Below are positions 1-6,882 of a DNA stretch of 13,108 nucleotides, piece by piece (within the stretch, counting starts at the first letter, position 1; each line of letters begins with the position of its first letter). The stretch is from JAFGQJ01 sp964495755 (lineage in GTDB: Bacteria; Spirochaetota; Spirochaetia; SZUA-6; DRHE01), in assembly GCA_964495755.1 (NCBI GenBank), contig CAZBXU010000105.1:1-13108 (forward strand). Reading direction: 5' to 3'. The notes under the pieces are model-generated. The model had not been told where the DNA came from and did no database searches. It was given only the letters and a program-made list of their open reading frames with translations. Position numbers and translations under genes: made by a program.

Positions 1-272
1 TTGGCACGATCCCGCAGTTGTTCTTTTGGGGACATTTTCACAAAAGATGCCATAAACTCCCGTTCGTGTTGGAGATCGTAGTCCGGATGACGCAGGATCT
101 GATCCCGGCAGCGGTCTAGAATGTACCGGATTTCAAGCAGCAGCTCTTCTTCCACGATCCGTTGATTCTCCCGAAAGCGTAGATACCGGGTCAATGAGTA
201 GGCACTGACCCCGATCAGGACGATGAAAACGAGAGACAGAACTATGTACAAAGTGAGTGATCTTGGACGCAT
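1..272 (-). CDS. N-terminal part of a membrane-anchored protein, cut by window edge
   Basis: The reading frame starts at ATG 272-270 and stays open through the first base of the window, giving about 90 residues. The N-terminus has a short basic stretch (MRPRS) followed by a hydrophobic segment at roughly residues 5-26 that ends in an Arg-containing stretch, which fits an uncleaved signal anchor. After it comes a charged, helical region rich in Glu, Arg and Leu. This layout is common in sensor kinases, cyclases and other receptor proteins whose extracytoplasmic helical domain follows the first membrane segment, but no diagnostic domain is present in the visible part, so no function is assigned. 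It lies 50 bases downstream of pta on the same strand and may be co-transcribed. No strong ribosome binding site precedes the ATG; a GAGAA lies about 8 bases upstream. Confidence 0.72.
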   Translation of the reverse strand, partial: MRPRSLTLYIVLSLVFIVLIGVSAYSLTRYLRFRENQRIVEEELLLEIRYILDRCRDQILRHPDYDLQHEREFMASFVKMSPKEQLRDRA

Positions 273-300
273 GGACGAATTCTCGAATACTCTCCAGACC

Positions 301-314
301 GGATCGATCGATCC
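301..314. repeat. 14-bp perfect palindrome between pta and the next gene
   Basis: GGATCGATCGATCC reads the same on both strands. It lies in the 50-base space between the pta stop and the following minus-strand start. It has no spacer, so it would not make a normal RNA hairpin and lacks a U tract. It could be a dimeric protein site or chance. Confidence 0.35.
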
Positions 315-322
315 CTACGGGC

Positions 323-2419
323 TCAGGAGCTTTGGGCCTGGATCGCCGTCACGGCGATTGTATACATGATGTCCGTTACCGTGGCCCCCCGGCTCAAATC
401 ATTAGCCGGCTTTGCCAAACCCTGCATCACCGGTCCGATTGCCGGTACATTGGCGGCCTGCTGGACCGCTTTATAAGCCGTATTTCCCGCATCCAGATCG
501 GGAAAGATATACACGGTTGCCTGTCCGGCTACCGAGGAATCCTTGGCCTTCACCTGGGCGACCTCCGCTGAGGCGGCTGCATCGTACTGGATCGGTCCCT
601 CGATGGGCAGATCGGGGCGTCGTTCTTTGGCGATGCGGGCGGCTTCCCGCACTTTGTCCACGTCCTTTCCCTTGCCCGAAGTGCCGGTCGAGTACGACAG
701 CAGGGCTACCTTGGGTTCGATCCCGAAGGCTTTGGCCGTGTCCGCACTGGTAATGGCGATATCGGCCATCTGCTCCGCTGTAGGATTCTCCACCAGGGCG
801 CAGTCACCGTACACCAAAACCTTGTCGGGAAGGGCCATGAAGAAGATGCTGGAGGCCAGAGAAACCCCGGGTTTGGTCTTGATGACCCGTAGTACCGGGC
901 CGAGGGTATCGGCGGTGGAGTGGGTCGACCCGGACACAAAGCCGTCGGCATCTCCCTTGTAGACCATCATGGTTGCGTAGTAGACCGGATCGAGAAGCAG
1001 GTCCCGGGCCATCTCCTTGGTCACACTCTTGTGCTTGCGCAGCTCGTACAACGTCTGGGCATAATCCTCCAGTACGTTGGGATCCACCTGCTTGGGATCG
1101 ATCAGAGTAGCTCCGGACAGGTCCAGATTGTTGCGATGAGCGATCTCCTTGATCTTGTCCTTGTCCCCCAATAGAACGACGTCGCAGATCTCCCGATTCA
1201 AGACTTCCGCCGCTGCCTCGAGTATGCGGGGTTCCGTCCCTTCGGGAAGGGCGATGCGCTTACGCTGGCGTTTCGCCATGGCGAGGATGCGATACTGGAA
1301 CATCCTGGGAGTGACGATGTCGGTGACCACGGTACCTAGCTCTTTGAAGATCCGGTCCGTGTTGATGTGAACATTCACCAGCTGATTGACAAGGTCTATC
1401 TTCTCCTTGTCGTCTTTTTTCAGCTCCCCGGACACCTCGTTCACCTTGAGCGCGCAGCCGTAGGTATCGTCCGGAACAGTCAGAATGGTAAGCCCGGCGT
1501 CAGCCTGTCCCTTGAACAGTTTGCGCACATTGGGACCGGGAATAATGCCGCCGGTCAGGATCATACCGGAAAAACGAGGGTAGAACACCGAACGCTGGGC
1601 CGCCAAGGCGACCAGGATGTTCTCCACCCGGTCCCCGGGAGTGATCAGCAGGTATCCGTCGATTTCCCCGACATAGCCGAGAGCGTTTTCCGGAGTCATG
1701 GCCAGGATCTTTACGTCCGTCACCACCTTTGACAGATCATCCCCCTGATAGAAGATCTCTGCACCGAGCTTCTCCGCCACATCCCGAAGCCGCGGCCGGG
1801 ACAGAAGCATGTGGGGGGGTAGGGTTCCGTACAGCGTGATCTCTTTCTTGACAAGCATCTCCCGCAGCTGCTCCGTGTCCCGGGTGAAGCTCTCCGTTTC
1901 GAATCGGTTGACGATCACCCCGAGCAGATTGCAGTTCATTTCCCGAAAGGATTCGGTAGCTTCGGTGATATTCTCCACGATCTGAGAAAACTTCTTGCCG
2001 GCGCCGCTGGCAACAAGGAGGACCGGCGCTACCAGGTTGTGGGCCAGCTCGGCGTTGATATCGAACTCGAGAGCGGAAATCGTACTGATGTAGTCGGTGC
2101 CCTCGAAGATCATTACATCTTTTCCTTCAGACAGACGCTTGTAGGCATCGAATATCCGCTCGAAGAGCTTGTCCTTGTCCTCCTGGGCGTCCTGCATCGA
2201 GGTCGGATTGATATCCGCCAGTTCATCGCTCAATCCGAAGATATCCCGGACCAGTAGAGCGTCCTCGTCAAACTTGCTGTCACCGACATACCTCTGCCCG
2301 ATCGGTCTCATATAGCCGACCTTGGGAATGATCCCCTGAAGGGCGTGCATCAACCCGATGGTGACCAGGCTTTTTCCACTGCGCCTCTCGGTGGAGGTGA
2401 TAAATATTTTTCTTTCCAT
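323..2419 (-). CDS. pta: Phosphate acetyltransferase (long, three-domain form)
   Basis: This cytoplasmic enzyme interconverts acetyl-CoA and acetyl phosphate, normally paired with acetate kinase for ATP production from acetate overflow or fermentation. The 698-residue length matches the long enterobacterial-type Pta (about 714). Domains in order are an N-terminal CobB/BioD-like P-loop-type region (residues 1 to about 210, with TSTERRSGKS near the start), a central DRTGG-type region (about 215-330), and the catalytic PTA/PTB domain (about 370-692). Clear family motifs in the catalytic part are ALPEGTEPRI, SYSTGTSGKG, GPIQYDAA, FPDLDAGNTAYKA and GLAKPANDLSRGA. The ATG is preceded by CAGGAG only four bases away. 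A promoter overlaps this start (separate entry). No acetate kinase gene is visible in the window; the upstream membrane-protein gene is 139 bases away. The assignment is secure. Confidence 0.97.
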   Translation of the reverse strand: MERKIFITSTERRSGKSLVTIGLMHALQGIIPKVGYMRPIGQRYVGDSKFDEDALLVRDIFGLSDELADINPTSMQDAQEDKDKLFERIFDAYKRLSEGKDVMIFEGTDYISTISALEFDINAELAHNLVAPVLLVASGAGKKFSQIVENITEATESFREMNCNLLGVIVNRFETESFTRDTEQLREMLVKKEITLYGTLPPHMLLSRPRLRDVAEKLGAEIFYQGDDLSKVVTDVKILAMTPENALGYVGEIDGYLLITPGDRVENILVALAAQRSVFYPRFSGMILTGGIIPGPNVRKLFKGQADAGLTILTVPDDTYGCALKVNEVSGELKKDDKEKIDLVNQLVNVHINTDRIFKELGTVVTDIVTPRMFQYRILAMAKRQRKRIALPEGTEPRILEAAAEVLNREICDVVLLGDKDKIKEIAHRNNLDLSGATLIDPKQVDPNVLEDYAQTLYELRKHKSVTKEMARDLLLDPVYYATMMVYKGDADGFVSGSTHSTADTLGPVLRVIKTKPGVSLASSIFFMALPDKVLVYGDCALVENPTAEQMADIAITSADTAKAFGIEPKVALLSYSTGTSGKGKDVDKVREAARIAKERRPDLPIEGPIQYDAAASAEVAQVKAKDSSVAGQATVYIFPDLDAGNTAYKAVQQAANVPAIGPVMQGLAKPANDLSRGATVTDIMYTIAVTAIQAQSS

Positions 2420-2423
2420 ATAG

Positions 2424-2443
2424 CTCCTGTTATAATTCAGGAG
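2424..2443 (-). promoter_or_regulatory. Inverted repeat that would mask the pta ribosome binding site
   Basis: On the pta-sense strand the order is CTCCTG, an 8-base AT-rich loop, then CAGGAG, which is the pta Shine-Dalgarno sequence. In any transcript reading through from upstream the six-base stem would pair the ribosome binding site. The loop also carries the -10 element of the candidate pta promoter, so the symmetry may be fortuitous. Confidence 0.4.
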
Positions 2444-2457
2444 AGCGTTTGTTTCAA
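2429..2457 (-). promoter_or_regulatory. Candidate sigma-70 promoter of pta
   Basis: TTGAAA (2457-2452) and TATAAC (2434-2429) are separated by exactly 17 bp on the minus strand. The +1 would fall near 2422, only about three bases before the pta ATG at 2419, predicting a nearly leaderless mRNA. The -10 lies inside the inverted repeat that includes the pta ribosome binding site. Confidence 0.55.
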
Positions 2458-2558
2458 GGCGGGAGCACCAGTAGAAGCAATTACAGGGAAGGGTGGACCT
2501 CCCCTACGGGTACACACCTGAGAAAGATGTTGTAGTAGAATCCGCAGAAACGGTGGAG

Positions 2559-2987
2559 CTAAGCCTTCTTTCCGAAGAACGATCGAATCGGCAGCAACAA
2601 TCCGATGAAAAGCAGGACGATTCCGACCAGGTGCAGAATCATGTTCAGCATGTCTCCCTCGCTGGCCTGAATGTACACCCCGTACCCCCAAACGATCAGA
2701 CCGGCTATGAGACAGCACCACCAGGCCCACTTTTGGCCCTTCTGGAATCCGGTGAACACGATGAAAAACAGGGCAATCACCACGCCGACCGCCATGACTC
2801 CAAGGTGCCGGGTTTGGACGATCAAGGCGTCGGCACAATCCCGGTCCGTAACCTCCTCCAAAGTTTTTCCGGCTCTGGCTTCCATGGTGCTGCCGGCGAT
2901 AATCTGAGGAGCAAAGGTAACGAGCAGGGAGTACAGGCCGGCGAAAACCAACATGATCACCAGAAAGATCGTAGCGACTTTCAGCAT
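2559..2987 (-). CDS. Small four-helix integral membrane protein, function unknown
   Basis: The 142-residue product has four hydrophobic segments: about residues 4-27, 64-83, 88-106 and 112-133. Between the first and second is a polar loop of roughly 35 residues containing several Asp, Glu and Arg residues (ARAGKTLEEVTDRDCADAL). The C-terminus is short and basic (SFFGKKA), which suggests it is cytoplasmic. I do not recognise the family. The start ATG is preceded by GGAGGT seven bases upstream, and an excellent promoter lies about 35-60 bases upstream, so expression as an independent unit is likely, possibly continuing into pta. A longer open frame covering the same DNA on this strand (2437-3048) is out of frame with it, lacks membrane character and is not considered real. 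Confidence 0.85.
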   Translation of the reverse strand: MLKVATIFLVIMLVFAGLYSLLVTFAPQIIAGSTMEARAGKTLEEVTDRDCADALIVQTRHLGVMAVGVVIALFFIVFTGFQKGQKWAWWCCLIAGLIVWGYGVYIQASEGDMLNMILHLVGIVLLFIGLLLPIRSFFGKKA

Positions 2988-3020
2988 GACAGATACCTCC
3001 TCGCATGCGTTTTGCTTTGA

Positions 3021-3048
3021 ATTCTATCCACTCGAACCGGAATGTCAA
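3021..3048 (-). promoter_or_regulatory. Strong sigma-70 promoter for the four-helix membrane protein
   Basis: On the minus strand a perfect TTGACA (3048-3043) and TAGAAT (3026-3021) are spaced by 16 bp. The predicted +1 near 3014 gives a leader of about 27 bases that includes the GGAGGT ribosome binding site. It lies about 80 bases downstream of the U-tract terminator at 3130-3160, consistent with a transcription-unit boundary. Confidence 0.75.
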
Positions 3049-3129
3049 ACTTTCTCACTTTTTTACAGGACCATCGACTATCCGATTGGAGATGCGCCCT
3101 ATCTGTCTGGGCGTTCCCGGTTCACTACG

Positions 3130-3160
3130 AAAAAAGGATGTCCAAACGGACAGCCTCTTT
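3130..3160 (-). terminator. Rho-independent terminator
   Basis: On the minus strand TGTCC and GGACA pair around a four-base GTTT loop. The stem is extended by GG/CC past one mismatch and is followed by a run of six T. It would end transcription coming from the cyclase and the small ORF, before the promoter at 3021-3048. Confidence 0.7.
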
Positions 3161-3182
3161 GTATGGGATGGCCTCAAAATCG

Positions 3183-3198
3183 GCACAGGGCGCTGTGC
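3183..3198. repeat. Short perfect hairpin between small ORF and terminator
   Basis: GCACAG and CTGTGC form a six-base stem with a four-base loop. On the minus strand it is followed by only four T after two other bases, so it is a weak terminator at best. It may act with the better terminator just downstream. The 8-mer GCACAGCG occurs here on the minus strand and again just upstream of the small ORF start. Confidence 0.45.
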
Positions 3199-3203
3199 TA
3201 TCT

Positions 3204-3278
3204 TTAAAACCGAAATTCGCCGAACACGACGAATCCCACAAGAGTGAACAGGAAACCCACTACAATCGTCTTTTTCAT
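3204..3278 (-). CDS. 24-residue signal-peptide-like ORF (small membrane peptide or frameshifted secreted protein)
   Basis: The frame starts at ATG 3278-3276, encodes Met-Lys-Lys-Thr followed by a hydrophobic stretch through about residue 20, then GEFRF and TAA. A good ribosome binding site (GAGGAGG, eight bases before the ATG) and a terminator shortly downstream argue that it is translated. The product resembles a signal peptide or a one-helix micropeptide. If the frame moves by one base near residue 20, reading continues for about 31 more codons (a hydrophilic tail containing FKDSTAPCADFEAIPYKEA) to a TAG beside the terminator. It could therefore be a broken small secreted protein. The 123 bases between the cyclase stop and this ORF hold no clear promoter, so it is probably transcribed from the cyclase side. 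No other gene is convincing in 2988-3401. Confidence 0.42.
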   Translation of the reverse strand: MKKTIVVGFLFTLVGFVVFGEFRF

Positions 3279-3401
3279 ACGCTGTGCCTCCTCGTGCTGT
3301 GGCTCAAAGGCTAAACACCCGAGGCAGGAGGAAGTGTTACCCTGGTTTTTAGCTGTTAGAAGTATTTTCTACCGAGGTTGACTGAAGGTAGGCCGGCGTA
3401 T

Positions 3402-5060
3402 CTATTTTCCGGAAACCACTGAAATCCCGTTCCACGACGGTGGGGGCATGCTCTTTATATAGTTCTTACATCGAGCCAGGAAGATTCTCAATATCGGATC
3501 GTTGGGTAGAAATTCCCGAGCATACACGAAATACCGTATTGCTTTGTCGAACTGCCGCTTGTAGTACAGGGCGATCCCCATATGGTGGAGCTTCCAACCC
3601 TTGGCTTCCGCTTTACTGAGCCGTTTTTGTGGATAAAAGATTCTCGTTCCTTCCTTCTTACCCTTCACGACAACTTTGTCGATCAAGCGGCAGTGAATTT
3701 CTTTTTTCACTTTGCTATACACAGATTCGGAGATGATGAATGGAACATCGTAGATCTTGGTCAGACCCTCCATTCGGGAGGCCAGATTCACCATGTCCCC
3801 GATCACCGTATAATCCATCTTTTTTTCCGAACCGATATTTCCGATGGTCACCAATCCGTAGTTTAGCCCGATCCCGATGCGGAATTGGGGTTGTTTCCGT
3901 TTTGCCTGGTGGCTGTTGAAGCCTTTCAGGGCGTCGAGCATGTCGAAACCGGATTGGACCGCCTGAAACGCGTCATCTTTGTGTTTCACCGGAGCCCCGA
4001 AGAAGGCCATGATGGCATCCCCGATGTACTTGTCCACGATGCCCTGGCGCTTCATTATGATATCGACCATCAAGCCGAAATAGGTGTTCAGGGATTCGAC
4101 GATCTGCTCGGGTGCCATGGACTCGGAGATGGTGGTAAACCCGCGGATGTCGGAAAACAACACCGCCAGAACTCGGCTGTCCCCAACCAACATGGATTCA
4201 GGGTTGCTGAAAAACTGATCGATGACATCGGCGGGTACATACTTCTGGAAGATGTTTCGGATCTTCTTTTCCCGCTTCTGGGCGATCACCGCCTTGAAGG
4301 CATAGCTCTTGATCTGGTTGTAGGCCTTCTCCAGCTCTCCGGTCATGAGGTTGAAGGTATGGCCCAGATCTCCGATTTCATCTCTATACAGCAGGTCAAC
4401 CCGTTTGGAGAAATCGTTGGCGGTGATGATCTCTTTCATGGCGGTTGCGATGCTTCCCAAAGGACGAGTAAGGTAGCGAATGAAGACGAGGAGAAGGATC
4501 AGGGTCACCGCCAGAGTGAGAATCAGAATGGATCCGGATTGGATGTAGATCTGATTCACCGCCTGGTAGAACGCTTCTCGATGTTCGGTTACCAGGAACG
4601 TCCAGCCAAAGGGTCTGAATACCGCCGATTGGGCTACCCTGTCTACACCGCCCAAACGGATCGGGGTCCAGCCTTCCTCCCCAGAGGCTGACAACTCAGC
4701 CAAACGAGCCGCCTCCGCCTCGGAGAGCTCTATCGCGGAGGTGCTCATAGCTACCTGGCCCTGTTCATCCAGGGCCAGGATCAACTCACTCTCGCTTCGA
4801 ATCAGGCTGCGGGCAAAGGAGGCTACCGCCGTTTTAGACACAGTCACGTACTCCGGTTGTGTATCCAGCTGGTTTTCCACGAGCAGGTTCCATTGGGTCA
4901 TGCCGTAGTTCTTCAATTCCTCCGATTTGAACTTGAGGAATTCCGTAGCCACCCGGGTAATTCCATTTCGTGCGGCCAGGGATGCCCCCAAACCAACGAG
5001 CAAAAGGGGTGTAATGATCAGGGGCAGGACAAGCAGAGTGAATTTCGCTCGAATACGCAT
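3402..5060 (-). CDS. Membrane-bound class III adenylate/guanylate cyclase with HAMP domain and C-terminal TPR-like repeat
   Basis: The 552-residue protein is a receptor cyclase making cAMP (or cGMP). Membrane segment 1 covers about residues 8-29; an extracytoplasmic sensor region of about 140 residues follows, then membrane segment 2 (about 174-196), a HAMP linker (about 195-250), a coiled linker, the cyclase domain (about 293-480) and a helical TPR-like tail (about 485-535). Catalytic residues look complete: metal-binding Asp304 in FSDIRGF and Asp348 in YIGDAIMAFFG, base-specifying Lys343 and Asp416 (MDYTVIGD), and transition-state Asn425 and Arg429 (VNLASR). The Lys/Asp pair favours ATP, so adenylate cyclase is more likely than guanylate cyclase. 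The sensor ligand is unknown. The start lacks a good ribosome binding site, and a promoter predicts a five-base leader. It is divergent from the coiled-coil gene, with about 120 bases between starts. Confidence 0.95.
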   Translation of the reverse strand: MRIRAKFTLLVLPLIITPLLLVGLGASLAARNGITRVATEFLKFKSEELKNYGMTQWNLLVENQLDTQPEYVTVSKTAVASFARSLIRSESELILALDEQGQVAMSTSAIELSEAEAARLAELSASGEEGWTPIRLGGVDRVAQSAVFRPFGWTFLVTEHREAFYQAVNQIYIQSGSILILTLAVTLILLLVFIRYLTRPLGSIATAMKEIITANDFSKRVDLLYRDEIGDLGHTFNLMTGELEKAYNQIKSYAFKAVIAQKREKKIRNIFQKYVPADVIDQFFSNPESMLVGDSRVLAVLFSDIRGFTTISESMAPEQIVESLNTYFGLMVDIIMKRQGIVDKYIGDAIMAFFGAPVKHKDDAFQAVQSGFDMLDALKGFNSHQAKRKQPQFRIGIGLNYGLVTIGNIGSEKKMDYTVIGDMVNLASRMEGLTKIYDVPFIISESVYSKVKKEIHCRLIDKVVVKGKKEGTRIFYPQKRLSKAEAKGWKLHHMGIALYYKRQFDKAIRYFVYAREFLPNDPILRIFLARCKNYIKSMPPPSWNGISVVSGK

Positions 5061-5071
5061 TGTTGGACTAG

Positions 5072-5100
5072 ATGATACCTTCGAAAGAAACCCTGGTCAA
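5072..5100 (-). promoter_or_regulatory. Candidate sigma-70 promoter of the cyclase gene
   Basis: On the minus strand TTGACC (5100-5095) and TATCAT (5077-5072) are separated by 17 bp. The +1 is expected near 5065, five bases before the cyclase ATG at 5060. This fits with the absence of a ribosome binding site close to that ATG. Confidence 0.6.
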
Positions 5101-5117
5101 TAAATGCTTTTCCCAGA

Positions 5118-5140
5118 TATACTGTCGAAAGGATAGTATA
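5118..5140. promoter_or_regulatory. Inverted repeat with back-to-back -10-like elements in a divergent intergenic region
   Basis: TATACT (5118-5123) and AGTATA (5135-5140) form a 6+6 inverted repeat with 11 bases between. Each arm reads as a near-consensus -10 on its own strand, one facing the coiled-coil gene and one facing the cyclase. Neither has a good -35 at the normal distance, so these may be weak or activator-dependent promoters, or an operator. Confidence 0.4.
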
Positions 5141-5181
5141 AGGCCTGGAAGTGAAGATTGCGATATGAAAAGGCTCGGAAC

Positions 5182-6882
5182 ATGGGAAAACAAAATCCAC
5201 AATCGAACCAGGATGTAGATCCGGACCTGACTTCGATTCGTTCTGCAGATATCTCCTTCGACGAGCAGATCGAAATCATCGGCCAGATCAACGAAGTACT
5301 AGAGAAAAACAGAATCGACATCAAATCGGATACCTTCGCTTTCACTCCGAAGAAACGCGGAAACTTGATCCCCCTCCTAATCAACGCGGGGGCCGTGCTC
5401 ATTCTACTGGCCGGCGCTTTTTTCCTCCTTTCCTTCTTCAACCGGGAGGAACGCTCCTTGATCCGCCAGTCCTCTACAGTGCTGACCGCCGAGGGCAAAC
5501 TGATCGCAGCCCTCCGAGAGGAGTCGGAAGAGCGGCTCAATCAGAAGGACCAACAGATCTCCGAAATCCAAGCCCGGCTCGAAGACCTGCGAAAACAGGC
5601 GGAAACCGCAAAGCTGGATACCGAGGCGAAGATCCTGGAACGGGAGGATCAGCTCCGCGCCGAGTTGGAGGCCGAGCTGGCGGCGGAGAGACAGAAGCTC
5701 CAGGCTGAAGGCTTATCCGCCTCGACGATAAACGATCAGCTGCGGGCGCTGGAGGAACGTCTGACAGCCGAAAACCAAGGTCAACTAGCCGCTTTCCGGC
5801 GCCAATCCGAAGAAGAACTGGCTGAAAAGGAGGCCGAACTGGCGACCCTGGAGGAGCAGTACCGGCAGAGCCTGCTTCAGTCTCGACAGGAACGGTCGAG
5901 TCTCCAGCAGCAGTTCAGCGAGCGAGAGGCGGAACTGCAGGCGCAGTTTGAACGCCAGGCCGCCCAGGCCGAAAGCGCCCAGGTCGAGGTTGCCGATCAG
6001 TTGGCTCGGCTGCGGGAGCAGCGGCAGAGGGAGCAGCTTGTTTTCGATCAGATTCTCTCTTCCTACAATCGGGTGGAGGAGTCAATAGAGGACGGTCGGT
6101 ACAGCACGGCATTGCGGGACCTCGATAATCTCGAAAGCTATCTTTCTCAGGCGGCTATCGCCGGTCTGCCGGCGGTTCGGAATCGGATTCCTGTGGACCG
6201 TTTCCTGATCGCGTCCTTGCGCCGGCTGATCGAGGCGGAGCGCACACCGGCTCCCGGAGCCGGCGCTCATGTTCGGGAAGCGGAGCCGAGCCAAGCGGAG
6301 GGCCAGGGTTCTTCCGACGCTGTCAGGAGTCTTCAGGCGGAATTTGACCGGACCGAGGCTTCGTTGAGCCAGCAGACCGGCGAGCTCAACCGCACCAAGT
6401 CCACATTGGACCAGCGGACCCGCGAGCTCAACCAGGCGCAAGGGACGATCAACCGGCAGAGCCAGCAGATCTCCCGCTACGAAGCCTCCCAACGGGAGAC
6501 CAACGCCCTGCGTCAGGAAGTCAACTCCCTCCGCCAACGCTACGGCTCGATCAGCAGCAGAGCCGCCGACAGGGTTTCCCAGCAGAAGGTTCTGGATCTG
6601 GTGGACACGAAACTTCAGGTACGGGAGGTACTCTCCTCTGACATGGTGAGGGGCGAGTACCCCAACCTCTACAATGCCATGGAGGAGTACTTCGACACCT
6701 ATGGGAAGGTTCAAACGCAGTCCGGTCGAGAAGATGCCTTGAAGGACGCCATCGCTGTTTTAGACGAGCTGCTGGGAACCGGTTCGAGGGCGAATTTGGC
6801 TTCTCTGAAGAGCAGCTATTCCACCGGGGACGGTGATCTGTTCGCCCAGTTCCTGGCAAAACTGGAAGCGCTGCTGGAGTAG
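5182..6882 (+). CDS. N-anchored long coiled-coil envelope protein, function unknown
   Basis: From ATG 5182 the product is 566 residues. An acidic, probably cytoplasmic N-terminal part (about 1-56) is followed by KKRGN and one membrane helix (about 62-86). The positive-inside rule then places the long C-terminal part in the periplasm. Residues about 100-290 are an Ala/Glu/Gln/Arg-rich coiled coil; a Pro/Gly/Ala-rich break near 350-380 follows, then a second coiled coil (about 385-475) with 14-residue repeats, and a small C-terminal helical region (about 490-566). I do not recognise a named family; a structural or cell-envelope scaffold role is inference. An in-frame TTG at 5158 could add eight residues, but the ATG, with AAGG about nine bases upstream, gives a more usual start. 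It converges on the lipoprotein gene, whose open frame overlaps its 3' end. Confidence 0.85.
   Translation: MGKQNPQSNQDVDPDLTSIRSADISFDEQIEIIGQINEVLEKNRIDIKSDTFAFTPKKRGNLIPLLINAGAVLILLAGAFFLLSFFNREERSLIRQSSTVLTAEGKLIAALREESEERLNQKDQQISEIQARLEDLRKQAETAKLDTEAKILEREDQLRAELEAELAAERQKLQAEGLSASTINDQLRALEERLTAENQGQLAAFRRQSEEELAEKEAELATLEEQYRQSLLQSRQERSSLQQQFSEREAELQAQFERQAAQAESAQVEVADQLARLREQRQREQLVFDQILSSYNRVEESIEDGRYSTALRDLDNLESYLSQAAIAGLPAVRNRIPVDRFLIASLRRLIEAERTPAPGAGAHVREAEPSQAEGQGSSDAVRSLQAEFDRTEASLSQQTGELNRTKSTLDQRTRELNQAQGTINRQSQQISRYEASQRETNALRQEVNSLRQRYGSISSRAADRVSQQKVLDLVDTKLQVREVLSSDMVRGEYPNLYNAMEEYFDTYGKVQTQSGREDALKDAIAVLDELLGTGSRANLASLKSSYSTGDGDLFAQFLAKLEALLE
6370..6453 (+). repeat. 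Two 42-bp units encoding 14-residue (two-heptad) coiled-coil repeats
   Basis: Units starting at 6370 and 6412 share 20 of their first 22 bases and encode residues 397-410 and 411-424 (pattern Q-x-T-x-E-L-N). A third, more diverged unit follows at about 6454. The spacing of exactly two heptads suggests growth of the coiled coil by tandem duplication. Confidence 0.6.

Noticed and set aside
2444..2558. Possible small gene or terminator between the four-helix gene and pta
   Set aside because: Only weak pairing (AGGG/CCCT) without a U tract and no credible ORF with a ribosome binding site.
2437..3048. Open frame of 203 codons on the minus strand
   Set aside because: It is out of frame with the four-helix protein, is Arg/His/Gly rich and starts upstream of the promoter's predicted +1.
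3042..3314. Overlapping plus-strand frames of 80-90 codons in 2953-3314
   Set aside because: No ribosome binding site, no family pattern, and they run through a minus-strand promoter and terminator.
3378..3406. TTGACT-17-TCTATT promoter-like pair on the plus strand
   Set aside because: The -10 is poor and it would only produce antisense RNA into the cyclase 3' end; one weak pair is expected by chance.
3885..4691. Open frame of 268 codons on the plus strand
   Set aside because: It is antisense to the well-supported cyclase gene and has no recognisable motif.
6082..6714. Open frame of 210 codons on the minus strand
   Set aside because: It mirrors the coiled-coil gene (Leu/Val-rich shadow of Gln/Glu/Arg codons) and has no start signal.
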